Assembly (NCBI GenBank): GCA_029204225.1
Contig: CM055111.1
Coordinates: forward strand, 28,848,340 to 28,912,339
Direction: 5' to 3'
Length of the DNA stretch: 64,000 bases
Source of the DNA: Diphasiastrum complanatum
Lineage: Eukaryota; Streptophyta; Lycopodiopsida; Lycopodiales; Lycopodiaceae
Part shown: positions 10,500 through 20,289 of the stretch, one piece after another
Position numbering within the stretch: the first letter of the stretch is position 1
How the letters are laid out: each line of letters opens with the position of its first letter
The notes under the pieces: model-generated
Seen by the model: the letters and a program-made list of their open reading frames with translations, nothing else
Database searches by the model: none
What the model was told of the DNA's origin: nothing
Position numbers and translations under genes: made by a program

Positions 10500-13400
10500 G
10501 TGTATCATGAAGATCATGAACACTGTTGCCAGCTGACCTCTGCAATGCTAGCGAGACCCTTCAGCTTTGGGCCGCATGACCTAGTACGTATGCATGGGAA
10601 AGTTGGTAACCAGTCAGTAAGAGTTATGGTTGATGATGGGGCAACCCACAATTTCATCAACTACACCCTGGTTGAAAAGCTTAAACTACCAGAAGTATCT
10701 AGTCAGCATAGGTACATAGTTTCACTAGCTAAGAGTGAAGATAAGAAAATTTGGGAAACTATGGTAAGTAACTTAAATCTTGGTATTCAGGAGTACCAAG
10801 ATGAAATAAACTTTCAGATAATGCACCTGGATCGTACAGACATTGTTCTCGAGAGAGATTGGCTCTACAGTTTAGGACCTTCCCTCCACAGAAACTATCA
10901 AGAGAACACTCTCAGCTTTCAGCATAAAGGCCGAGAGATCCAGTTGCATGGGGAGCATGATGTTCCCAACAGTCCTACGGTCTGCAGTTCAGAGCTCTGT
11001 CAGCTAATCGAAGACGACGACCATCAGGTATTCTTATGTGACTTTCAGTTTATTCCTGAACTTTCTATTTCTAGTTCTATACAACAGAAAATCAGTAAAT
11101 TAGAAACTTTATTGTCTAAATTTAAAGATGTTTTTCCTGAAGATTTGCCACATGGTTTGCCACCTAGCAGAGAGGTAGATCATGTAATAAACCCAGTTCC
11201 AGGTACATCACCTATTTCTAAACCTCCGTATTGGGTCAGCCAAACAGAGGATGGAAAAATAACTAGGCAGTTAACAAATTATCTTGGGAAAGGCCAAATT
11301 CAGACCAGTAGTTCACCATGGGCCTCACCAGTCCTTTTGGTGAAAAAGAAAGAGGGGTCTATGCGTCTTTGCGTAGATTATAGAGCCCTCAATAAAGTCA
11401 CAATAAAGAATAAGTATCCTATGCCTCGGGCAGACGAGTTGTTTGATCAACTCGACGGGGCTAAATTTTTCAGTAAAATAGACCTCAGATCGGGAAATCA
11501 TCAAGACCGTATAAAATCGGAAGATGTCCCGAAAACAGCTTTTAGGACTCGTCACGGTCATTATGAGTTTAAGGTGATGCCATTTGGGCTCACAAATGCT
11601 CCAGCTACCTTTATGACCTTGATGAACAGTGTCCTCAGACCATACTTGGGTAAGTTTGTAGTCGTATTTTTAGATGACATCCTCGTCTACAGCAAAATGA
11701 GAAAGGAGCATCTAAAACATCTCAGAAAGGTGTTTCGACTGCTCAGAAAGCATAAGCTTTATGCCAAAGTTTCTAAGTGTGAATTCTTCGTAGAAGAAGT
11801 AGCATATTTGGGCCACATTATCTCGTCAGATGGGATTAAAATGGACCCGAAAAAGGTTAAAGCCATACTCAGTTGGCTAAGACCTCAGAATATTTTGGAA
11901 CTTCAGATCTTTCTTGGTTTGGCGGGATATTACAGACGCTTTGTCAAGGAATATGCTCAGATAGCAGTTCCCATGACAAATCTTCTTAAGGGGAAGTTCA
12001 TTTGGGAGTCCGCACAGCAGGAGAGCTTTGATGCTCTCAAAACCTTAGCTACAGCACCAGTTTTAAAAGTCGTCGACCCTAATCAGCCATTTGTGGTCGA
12101 AACAGATGCTAGCGACTTTGCAGTTGGTGCTGTACTAACTCAGAGTGGACGACCAGTTGCGTTCGAGAGTAAAAAACTCGAGCCAGTTTAGACTAGGTAC
12201 AATGCCTTTGAAGAGGAACTCTTTTCTATAGTCCATGCCCTTAAGACTTGGAGGCATTATTTGTATGGTGCCAACTTTGAGGTCCTGACAGACCATGAAA
12301 GTCTCAGATACCTTTGCAATCAACCTGAGCTTAGAGGTCGGAAAGCTCGTTGGGCAGAGTTGATGCAAGAGTTTGATATGTCTATCAGATATAGACGGGG
12401 AAAATTCAATACAGTAGCAGATGCCCGTAGCAGAATGCCTATGATAAACGAGCTGAGTTTTATTCAGATTCGTAATGAGTTATTCGAGTCCTTGAGAGGG
12501 AAGTGCCAGCATGACGCATTCTTCTCTACTATCTGGAACTCAGTCCAGAGTAGACAATTACAGACTTTAGAACCCAGGCATACAGAAGACCTATGAGCTT
12601 CTTCGTAGGCAACTAGTTGCCAGAAATGTCAAGTAAACAAAGCAGAGCGTTTAAAGGCAGGAGGGTTGTTGCAGCCCTTAGAAATACCAGCTGGTAAATG
12701 GGAGCCCATGGATTTTATAGTAGGCCTGCCTAAAACCCAAAAGGGTAATGACGCTATATGGGTCACAGTTGACCGTCTGACCAAAATGGCTCATTTTATT
12801 CAGACCAAAACAATCGTTAGAGCTTCAGAGTTAGCGAGGTTGTTTGTAGACGGGCTATTTAAATTGTACCGTCTACCTTCCGGCATACTCAGCGACCGGG
12901 ACAACAAGTTTAATGGAAATTTATGGAGGGCAGTATTCCATCATCTCCATACTAAACTTAATATGAGTACCACCGACCATCCACAGACGGACGGTCAAAC
13001 AGAGAGGGTATATTAGGTGCTGGAGGATATGCCTTGTGCATACTTCAGCAAGAAGCAGACTAATTGGGAGGAGTATCTCTCGATATTAGAGTTTGCTTAC
13101 AACAGTACCAAACATTCAGCTACGGGATACAACCCATTTATGCTGATGTACGGTTTTCAGCCACGCTCACCCACAGCCGTAGGGTTTAAACAAGAAAAAG
13201 TTGAAGCAGCCAGAAACTTTTTAGAGGACCTAAACCAGATGATAGAACATGCTAAGCGTAGCATCAGACAGTCCCAGAATTGAGCCAGGAATTATGCAGA
13301 TCCGCACAGACGGGATGTTCAGTTCTCCGCTGGTGAGAAAGTCTACTTGAGAGTCCCAGTTGCCTCTAAAACCCTCAAATCAGGAGTGTGTGCTAAGTTG

Positions 13401-13808
13401 TCTCCAAGGTATTGTGGTCCCTTTACCATCAGTAGGAGACTAGGCGAGGTCACCTATGAACTAGAACCCCCTATTAGTAGTAAGGCTTTTCCAGTCTTTC
13501 ATGTAAGTCAGTTACGAAAAGCCTTAACCAGATCAAAAAATCTGGTAGGGGACAGTGTTCTAGTTCTCCCATTGGATCCTCAGCAACCTCCACATGAACC
13601 AGAGGAGATTCTTGATAGTAGAGAGACGCGGACTTGTCATACTCTATATCGAGAATTTCTGGTTAAGTGGAATGATCAGCCTGTTGAGAATGCCACTTGG
13701 GAAAGAGGCAGCTTCCTTTGCAAGATTTTTCCAGACTGTCTTAGAGGACCAAGACGGTTCGTAAGGGGGAGGGAGTGTTGCGAGCTCGTGACCAGTGCCG
13801 AACCCTAG
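10500..13808 (+). pseudogene. Gypsy A copy 1 pol polyprotein, disrupted
   Basis: A 563-codon open stretch (10500-12191) covers protease ([12 protein letters not shown] near 10625), RT ([41 protein letters not shown] near 11670) and the RNase H start ([15 protein letters not shown]). After a TAG at 12189 come LTDHESLRYLCNQPELRGRKARW, a deletion of most of the integrase zinc finger near 12500-12620, and integrase D-D-E blocks ([26 protein letters not shown]). A chromodomain-like end follows (PEEILDSR, LVKWNDQPVENATWE). Further stops lie at 13014 and 13281. The RT loop reads SGNHQDRIK where copy 2 has the usual SGYHQVRIK. Confidence 0.92.
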
Positions 13809-14133
13809 AGAACACAGATAGGTCAAATACCACAGTCAGGGTCGTGTCTAGCGTACACGACCAACAGGGCAAGACAATGTGAGTAGTGTGCCCCAGCACG
13901 ATCCATAGCTATGGCGGGCCTAACACAGTCTAGGGACTCTGTTAGCAGGACAAGGCCCCCAGTTGGGTCTCGACGTGCAATCGGCCACGTCAGTGCCACG
14001 TGGCCGACACTTGGCAGTTGCATGCTACCAGTCCTCACACTGGGCTAGGAGGGGCTTACTCTATATCAGGGAGTAGGCAAGGTTGGGTGGATCAGTGAGT
14101 GTTTTCCCTACTGTGGTGTTAGGATCTATTACA
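13776..14133 (+). repeat. Gypsy A copy 1 3' LTR
   Basis: 358 bp, TGTTGCGAGCTCG...ATTACA. Matches the 5' LTR of copy 2 at 19124-19486. A TATA-like TATATCAGG lies near 14063. The five bases after it (14134-14138, CGTAC) nearly equal the five bases before the copy 2 LTR (TGTAC). Confidence 0.92.
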
Positions 14134-14605
14134 CGTACCCCCTCCGCCAGTACTCCCCATGGATCCATAGCCTCCACTGCTACACCTACGCCTTTGCCAT
14201 CACCGTCAGATCTGCACGATCCGTCCACATCCTCCGCTTCCGCACCTGCACCTATGCCACCACCTCCAGATCCGCATCGTCCATCCACATCCTCCCAACC
14301 ATCCACATCCCGAGGCACCAGACAGATGTCCATGCCGGGATCTTTCAGAGAGGGGCAGCACAGAGAGGCCGCCAGGACCATAGCACAGATGTTCTATGAC
14401 CTGAACCTCCCCTTTATCATGGCATCATCCCGCATCTTTCGAGAGGCTATCTCGAAAGTTGCAGTCTGCGGGTTTGGCTACACGCCACCCACAACATTAC
14501 GCGGCCCTTTGCTCCAGGACCGGGTTGCATCAGTCAGAGAGAGATTGTCCGCATTGCATGAGGCTTGGGATAGATACCCCCGTGTTGGTACGCAAAATTT
14601 CGACC
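14134..14605 (+). pseudogene. hAT transposase gene, second half, cut by Gypsy A
   Basis: Reads in one frame from the Gypsy 3' LTR: a P/S/T-rich linker (SASTPHGSIAST...), then TRQMSMPGSFREGQHREA, AQMFYDLNLPFIMASSRIFRE and RVASVRERLSALHEAWDRY. This is the same protein as exon 1 of the near-intact minus-strand hAT gene at 34150-37393, entered at the linker. It stops being similar just after WDRY, before the GCSIMADGWTD block, and unrelated sequence leads into repeat Y1. The apparent ATG at 14083 lies inside the LTR and is not the gene start. The missing first half is at 18726-19123. Confidence 0.85.
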
Positions 14606-14630
14606 GCGTGTTGTAGCGTGTTGAAGTAGT

Positions 14631-14998
14631 GCCATAAGTAATTAGTAAGTTGTTGAAGTTCATCCGGGGGGAAACCGATCTCATCAATTGAGACACAGTA
14701 GTGTGTAGGTCTCGAGCTTGTCACTCTTCTGGTGAGTGTTCACCTCTCCCAAATCCTCTGGTGAGCATTCACTTCTTTGAGACAGTCACTGATGCACCCT
14801 AAACCCTAAATCAATAATATGTTTGCCATACAAACCATCATCTTCACTCCAAAACACTTTCAGACCTTTCTTTGCCGCTTTTTTGGAGCTTAGTTCCTAA
14901 TGAAGGTTCGTAATAATTTATGAACTGCTCATTAGTCATCGTTGTTTGGTAATATCTCAGTTATGGGAGGCATGGGCAGTGGTTAGGTTTGTTGCAAA
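14631..14998 (+). repeat. Dispersed repeat Y, copy 1
   Basis: Starts with ataagtaattagtaag and gttcatccggggggaaaccg, then cacagtagtgtgtaggtct, short gtgagtgttcac / gtgagcattcac repeats and a block ending near 14998. The whole 370 bases return in inverted orientation at 28727-29118, and shorter pieces occur at 47565-47660, 48564-48747 and 49984-50097. No coding capacity. Family unknown. Confidence 0.8.
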
Positions 14999-15004
14999 TT
15001 TTTT

Positions 15005-15812
15005 GGGGTACCGTTTTCTTATTTTTTAACAGGAGGGGGCAGGTGGGTGCCAGACACCCTCTGATAATTAATTCCGGGGGAAAAATGGGGGCCATATTTC
15101 GCTTTTGGGCTGTGGGACAGCGTGGGCAGGTGCTTGTATTTTTTTTTTTGAATTTTTTTTTGTTCAAAAACCAGACACGTCTGGACGCGGACGCACCCCT
15201 GACGCGTCCGCGTCCGGACGAGGATGCAAACGCGCGTCCGCGTCCAGGGTCCGCTTCCTTAGATATAGATATATATCTTAGTTGCAGCAAATCGCAATTC
15301 TGGGGGTATAGCAGTTCGTGAATCGTAATTTGCTGCCCAGAATCGCTTTTTTTTTATTTTTACTTTTTAAAATTTTTTGGACCTGAAATGAACAATGTCA
15401 AATATTGGAATAAGCCCTGAAACTATTGGAATTAGTCTTGAAACTATTGAAATTGGACCTGAAACTATTGTAACCGTAATCGTTTGACAATGATTCTAGA
15501 ATCGCGATTCTAGAATCGCTGGGGCATCTATGATTTATGTTTTATATATATGTTATATACACACAATGTATATATCTTTAATTAATTTAATTTCTCTTGT
15601 TTGAGGTTGTTTTTATGCCATTAAACTGAAATTGTTTTAAGTAAAAATTTAAATTTGCGAACACATTTAAAAACCAATCAAAATTGTAGAAAAACAAAAA
15701 ATGAACAGTTAGATTTGCAAATGATCCAGATTGACTACAAAATTACAACATTTTAGAAGATGTTTTTTAAACAAAATTTTTTTGGGAGCATTGCCCCCAA
15801 AGGGGGCGGTGA
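15005..15812 (+). repeat. Palindrome-rich repeat R, copy 1 (R1)
   Basis: Parts in order: G-rich segment; poly-T; block of GGACGCGTCCG-type palindromes (15176-15252); a gatatagatatatatc palindrome (15262); a run of about five 20-bp repeats of the form CTGAAACTATTGGAATTAG (15385-15478); two copies of GATTCTAGAATC separated by GC (15492-15519); A/T-rich DNA; and a hairpin-like end, GGGAGCATTGCCCCC plus AAAGGGGGCGGTGACA. From about 15262 it matches R2 (38088-38733) closely. No coding region. Confidence 0.8.
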
Positions 15813-15817
15813 CAAGT

Positions 15818-17118
15818 TGTATGGTGCGGAATTCTATGTGTACACCGACCATAACACTTTGAGATATTTTTGCAACCAGCCGGACCTAAGAGGGCGGCAA
15901 GCCAGGTGGGCTGAGTTTATGCAGGAATTTCACATGGAAATTCGGTACAAGAAAGGTGCCAAAAATCGTGTGGCTGATGCATTATCTCGGATATTGTATC
16001 AGATGTCTTTTGTGGTCATAGAAAATGACCTGATTGCTGAGATTAGACAGGCTCAACAAGAGGATCCTCATTGTCAAGGAATTGTGAGGGAGGCAAATCT
16101 TGCGCAAGTAGAATCTCAGGATGAGAGTTATGGTCTCTTGACTCACACTTACCTTAAATATACCATAGAAGATGGTATGATTAAGAGAAATGGCAAACTT
16201 CTCGTTCCAGCTTGTGAGGAGCTGCGTAGGAAGATTGTCCATTTATGTCATGATAGCCCTAGTGCAGGTCATCCTGGTGTGGATAAGACCTATGAGTTGA
16301 TCTTACGTAACTTCTGGTGGCCTAAGCTTAAAAAAGATGTTTACCATTACGTTCCGCATTGTTTGAAGTGCCAAGTCACTAAAGCTGAAAGGATTAAACC
16401 TCGTGGAGTTTTACACCCACTACCTGTGCCAGAAGGAAGATGGGAAAGTATCTCCATGGATTTTGTCACCAACTTGCCTCGCACGCAGTTGCAGCATGAT
16501 TCTATCTTGGTCGTAGTTGACAGACTCACGAAAATGGCTCATTTTATTCCAACGCGTAAAAAGATTGATGTGGCTGGAGTAGCTAATTTGTTTATCGAGC
16601 ATGTGTTCAGACTTCATGGATTACCGTTATCCATAGTGTCTGACAGGGATACTCGATTTACTAGAAACTTTTGGACTGCAGTTATGGCCAAACTTGAAGT
16701 CCAATTGAGAATGAGCAGTACGGAGCATCCTGAAACGGATGGCCAAACTGAGAGGGTCAACCAGACCTTAGAGGATATGCTTAGGGCATTTGTTGGGGAT
16801 AAGCAAACTCAGTGGGAGAAGTACTTGCCACTGTTGGAGTTTGCTTACAATGACAAGAAAAATATGAGTACAAAGATGAGTCCTTTCGAGCTTAATTATG
16901 GTTTTAGGCCAGCTAGCCCTGTTACGGTAGGAATTCCTCAGAGAATGCCTAGTGCGGCTAATTTTCTAACTCAAATGAATGAAATGCTTGAGTTAGCATA
17001 GGTTAATATTAGGCACGCGATGGATCGAGCAAAGTCATATGCTGATCAACATCGCACGCCTAGAGAGTTTGTGGTAGGAGACATGGTGTTTCTCCAAAGG
17101 GCCCCAAACCCCTTATAA
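15818..17118 (+). pseudogene. Gypsy B fragment: RNase H and integrase
   Basis: Open for about 395 codons. It starts in RNase H (YGAEFYVYTDHNTLRYFCNQ) and runs through the linker (RVADALSRI), the HHCC integrase finger (HLCHDSPSAGHPG...CLKCQVTKAER), the D-D-E core (SMDFVTNLP, SDRDTRF, HPETDGQTERVNQ) and part of the C-terminal region (VGDMVFLQRAPNPL). A stop at 17000 and the end at 17118 break it. Same order as Gypsy A but clearly a different subfamily (about half the residues differ). No LTR, RT or gag attached. Its left edge joins the R1 hairpin end directly. Confidence 0.9.
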
Positions 17119-17201
17119 TCATAAATAACTTACGGGTTGTTGGTCTACTGATCTCTAGCGTGGACACGCTATCCGAGACCAGTCGTGGGCATGATATAAA
17201 G

Positions 17202-17968
17202 AGTCATTCGGATTGCAACCTGTTCGTGAAGGAGGAGGATGGGAACATTGTCTTGATAGTTCTCTATGTGGATGACTTGGTCATCGCCCGGGTAACAATG
17301 GGGAGCTGATTGAAAAGGTGAAGGCTCATTTATCAAATGAGTTCGAGATGAAGGATTTGGGTCTAATCCACTATTGTCTAGGCTTGGAGGTTTGGAAAAA
17401 GCAAAATTGTGTGTTTATTTCCCAAGCTAACTATGCATGTGAAGTCTTGAACAGGTTCAACATGCAGGATTGCAAACCCGTATCTACTCCCATTGATGCC
17501 AACAGCAAGCCATCTAGAGATGATGACACTCCTTTTGTGGACGAGACTTATGAACAAAATAGCCATTGAGGGGGGGTGTTGAAATAAATGCCTATTTTGC
17601 CCCTTAAGGCGTGTAAACTTGTAACTTGTAAGTTGTGCATAAGACATGGGGGTAAAGCATTTATGTACATAGTACACCCCACTTGTGCTAATTAGGCAAG
17701 TAATAACAAGTAGGTTAAAGACCCATGTGTGGTCTAGAGCTAGAATTAGAAAGACACCACCTCTATACATTACATGCTATATGTGGCTCTTAGTTTGGAG
17801 GGGGTTTCCACGCCCTACTACTCTTTCACTAATCATTCAAGTTGTGTGAGCTTTGAAGTTCTCTCTCTCTTGTTTTTGTCTTATACTCCATAGCTGGTTT
17901 TTTCAAGCTTTCATAGTGTGCTTACTATGTTGTTATGATACTCCATAGCTAGGCCTTGGATTTTGTCA
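17202..17968 (+). mobile_element. Copia D fragment with 3' LTR, internally deleted
   Basis: An RT piece (YVDDLVI near 17264, EFEMKDLGLIHYCLGLEV, SQANYACEVLNRFNMQDCKPVS) runs to VDET. It then jumps straight to the last codons before a G-rich polypurine tract (17569-17576) and a 392-bp LTR (17577-17968, TGTTGAAATAAATGCC...TTTTGTCA). The RNase H region is lost. The LTR and RT match the minus-strand Copia at 40364-43410, so the two form an inverted pair. Confidence 0.88.
17577..17968 (+). repeat. Copia D-family LTR (plus strand copy)
   Basis: 392 bp with TG...CA ends. Its inverted partner is at 40364-40753. Preceded by the polypurine tract GAGGGGGG. Confidence 0.85.
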
Positions 17969-18451
17969 CTTACCTCTTCCAGGTTGCTCGAATAGGGCTC
18001 AACTCTCTTCCTCCTGGCGTAGGAGGCACGTGCATATCACCTCTCTCCTAGGAGGTGCCAGTGAGGAATTGGCTGCTCCTGCCTGACGCATCATCAAATC
18101 GACATTCTTGGCATTCTTGTAGGCATTTAGAAACACAGTGTAGCATCCAACGACACCTCAATCTGACACCTATAGTACTTTGCTTTAATCTGACACCTAC
18201 AGGTAGTTCTAAACAATCATGGAAGTTGAAATGTGCAGGCAACAAAAACCTGGAATCGGAGATTTCTCGCTCCTCTTGTTTCCCGTGCCCACTACGTCCC
18301 CCTCGTTGAATAGATAGTCGTAGCACCTTGGATCGTCACAATCGGATGCGTGCAAAATTTTTTGCCAAAGATTTTCTCCTCCCAAATCCGCGTAGTCAAA
18401 TAGATATTTCTTCTAGCATTTGAATGCAAATGTTTTTGCATTTTGGAACGC
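17969..18451. other. No gene recognised
   Basis: Sequence between the Copia D LTR and the (AT)n tract. It has two short repeats (aatctgacacctatag / aatctgacacctacag near 18165-18205) but no credible coding frame. It may be flanking DNA of the interrupted hAT element. Confidence 0.35.

Positions 18452-18454
<3 letters not shown>

Positions 18455-18512
<58 letters not shown>
18455..18512. repeat. (AT)n microsatellite
   Basis: About 29 uninterrupted AT units, just upstream of the hAT 5' part. Confidence 0.95.
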
Positions 18513-18517
<5 letters not shown>

Positions 18518-18649
18518 CATGAGTGTGCGCACGCGTGCACGAGACATGGTGTGTGTGTGTGAGTTTAGGATTTAGGGTTTAGGGTGCTTGGGTTTGGGGT
18601 TTAGGGTATAGGGTGAGAGAGGTTGGAGTTGCGTGCTTCTGTGTGTGTG

Positions 18650-18651
<2 letters not shown>

Positions 18652-18725
<74 letters not shown>
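18652..18725 (+). repeat. (GA)n tract touching the hAT start codon
   Basis: About 37 GA units ending directly at the ATG (18726). The related hAT gene at 34150-37393 has a GA/CT tract in the same place, and both share degenerate TTTAGGG repeats 50-100 bases further upstream. The tract therefore belongs to the element's 5' leader. Confidence 0.9.
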
Positions 18726-18730
<5 letters not shown>

Positions 18731-19123
18731 TGCTCGTCCCATTTGGGATGAGGTGGAGGTGATGCCTGACAAAAAGTGGTGTTGCCCTTTTTGTCGAAAG
18801 CAGTTCGCAGGGAACGCCTTTCGGGTTCGAGCACATCTGGGGGGGGGGTTGTGAGTCCGACCCACAGGGGGACGCTACGGGATCGGCGTTTGTATGGTCA
18901 TCCCCGCTGCGGAGAGGGCTCGCATTCTCGAGACATATTCTGAGCCAGCTGCTGAGCCCGACGAGCCATCCACAGATGCCGCGGACTCTATTTCCATTGG
19001 TGCACCCACTGCCACCGCCCCTGCCACTGGTACACCCAGCGCCACCGCCCCCACCGTCGCATCTGCACCCGCCACCGCCGCTGCATCCGGACCCACCACC
19101 GCCTCCGCCACAGCCACTTGTAC
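18726..19123 (+). pseudogene. hAT transposase gene, first half (BED finger), cut by Gypsy A
   Basis: Starts MAARPIWDEVEVMPDKKW and continues with the BED-type zinc finger (CPFCRKQF...RVRAHL). A TGA at about 18852 then stands where the related gene has CGA, with three extra G bases just before it. After the stop the same frame goes on: MVIPAAERARI, ETYSEPAAEPDEPSTDAADSI and an A/P/T-rich linker. It ends at the Gypsy A 5' LTR. Together with 14134-14605 it makes up the N-terminal half of one hAT protein. Known role of the finger in hAT transposases: DNA binding at the element ends. Confidence 0.85.
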
Positions 19124-19486
19124 TGTTACGAGCTCGTGACCAGTGCCGAACCCTAGAGAACACAGATAGGTCAGATACCACAGTCAGGGTCATGTCCAGC
19201 GTACACGACCAACAGGGCAAGACAGTGTGAGTAGTATGCCCCAGCAGGTCCATAGCTATGGCGGGCCTAACAAAGTCTAGGGACCCTGTCAACAGGACAG
19301 GGCCCCCAGTTGGGTCCCGACGTGCAGTCGGACACATCAACGTCAGTGCCACGTGGCCGACACTTGGCAGTTGCATGCTACCAGTCCTCACACTGGGCTA
19401 GGAGGGGCTTACTCTATATCAGGGAGTAGGCAAGGTTGGGTGGATCAGTAAGTGTTTGCCCTACTGTGGTGTTAGGATCTATTACA
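19124..19486 (+). repeat. Gypsy A copy 2 5' LTR
   Basis: TGTTACGAGCTCG...ATTACA, followed by one base and the initiator tRNA-Met primer-binding site at 19488. The five bases before it are TGTAC, which pair with CGTAC after the copy 1 LTR as a probable target duplication. Confidence 0.92.
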
Positions 19487-20289
19487 CTGGTATCAGAGCC
19501 ATCCCCATCCTAGGGAATTCAGTTTTCAGCAGTGGAGAAAGTAGCTAGATTGCTTAGAACTTCTTCAAATTTTCAGAAATCTACAAGGCAGGGCCAGCGC
19601 TGGAAAATCAGTAGTATACTGAGAAAATCTTGGTGAAAACTTCTGTTTTCCACCTAGGATTTGAGGCAAAATAGAGGAGCAGGTCCAGGGCTGCCAGATC
19701 AGGCTTTAATTCTGATTTCTGAGTGGAGATTTAGTAAATTCTCAACGGTTCCAGAGCACAAAGAGCGCTATTTGAGCTGTAGAAAAAATCAGAAATTGGA
19801 ACACCTTTGGGGCCCAAATCAGAAGAAATCGGGCCAAGCAGGTTGCTTCCCAGTCAGCGAGGGTAGGAACTGGATTTTTCCAGAGTTTTCTTTTATCCTT
19901 TCCGGATTTGACTCGATTTTTGGGAAGTTTCAGGGCTGCTACAGACAGATTAGCGAGGGTGGGCAGCTATCAACCTCAGAAAGTTTGGCACTTTTTGGGG
20001 TCTTTGCCTCGTTTTTTGGAGCCCCACATCTGTAATCAGATCAGCGTGCTACTCTACTCAAGGAATCGGAAATTTTGATGCTGTTTTGGAGCTTCAAACT
20101 GGGATTTTCCAGGACAGCAGGTTTGAAAATTTGGGTAAAAGAGCTGAGAGGGTTCCTTTTCGTATTTTCTTTGGAAGTACAATCCTCAGAAACAGCTAAG
20201 TCATCTTTCTCTCTTTGTACAGTTGTAAATTAGTCTTTCTGACTTTTTTTTTTTTCAGAAGTTAAGGTACCTCTCTTTCAGTTCTGAAA

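Larger units (their letters stand above)
10438..14133 (+). mobile_element. Gypsy A, copy 1: 5'-truncated chromovirus with 3' LTR
   Basis: From 10438 the DNA matches the second copy (from about 21330) almost base for base. Copy 1 lacks the 5' LTR, leader and gag. It keeps protease, RT, RNase H, part of integrase, a chromodomain-like end, a polypurine tract (AAGGGGGAGGGAG at 13763-13775) and the 3' LTR (13776-14133). Order RT before integrase defines Ty3/Gypsy. The 5' cut is not an LTR edge, so it arose by deletion or rearrangement. The 3' LTR abuts the second half of a hAT gene. Confidence 0.93.

Noticed and set aside
14083-14616. A 177-codon open frame beginning with ATG inside the Gypsy LTR
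   Set aside because: The first 17 or so codons are LTR sequence; only the part from 14134 is hAT protein. It is a chance fusion, not a gene.
18572-19391. Long minus-strand frames rich in L and S over 18572-19391
   Set aside because: They arise from the (GA)n tract and the antisense of the hAT linker and LTR; no real protein.
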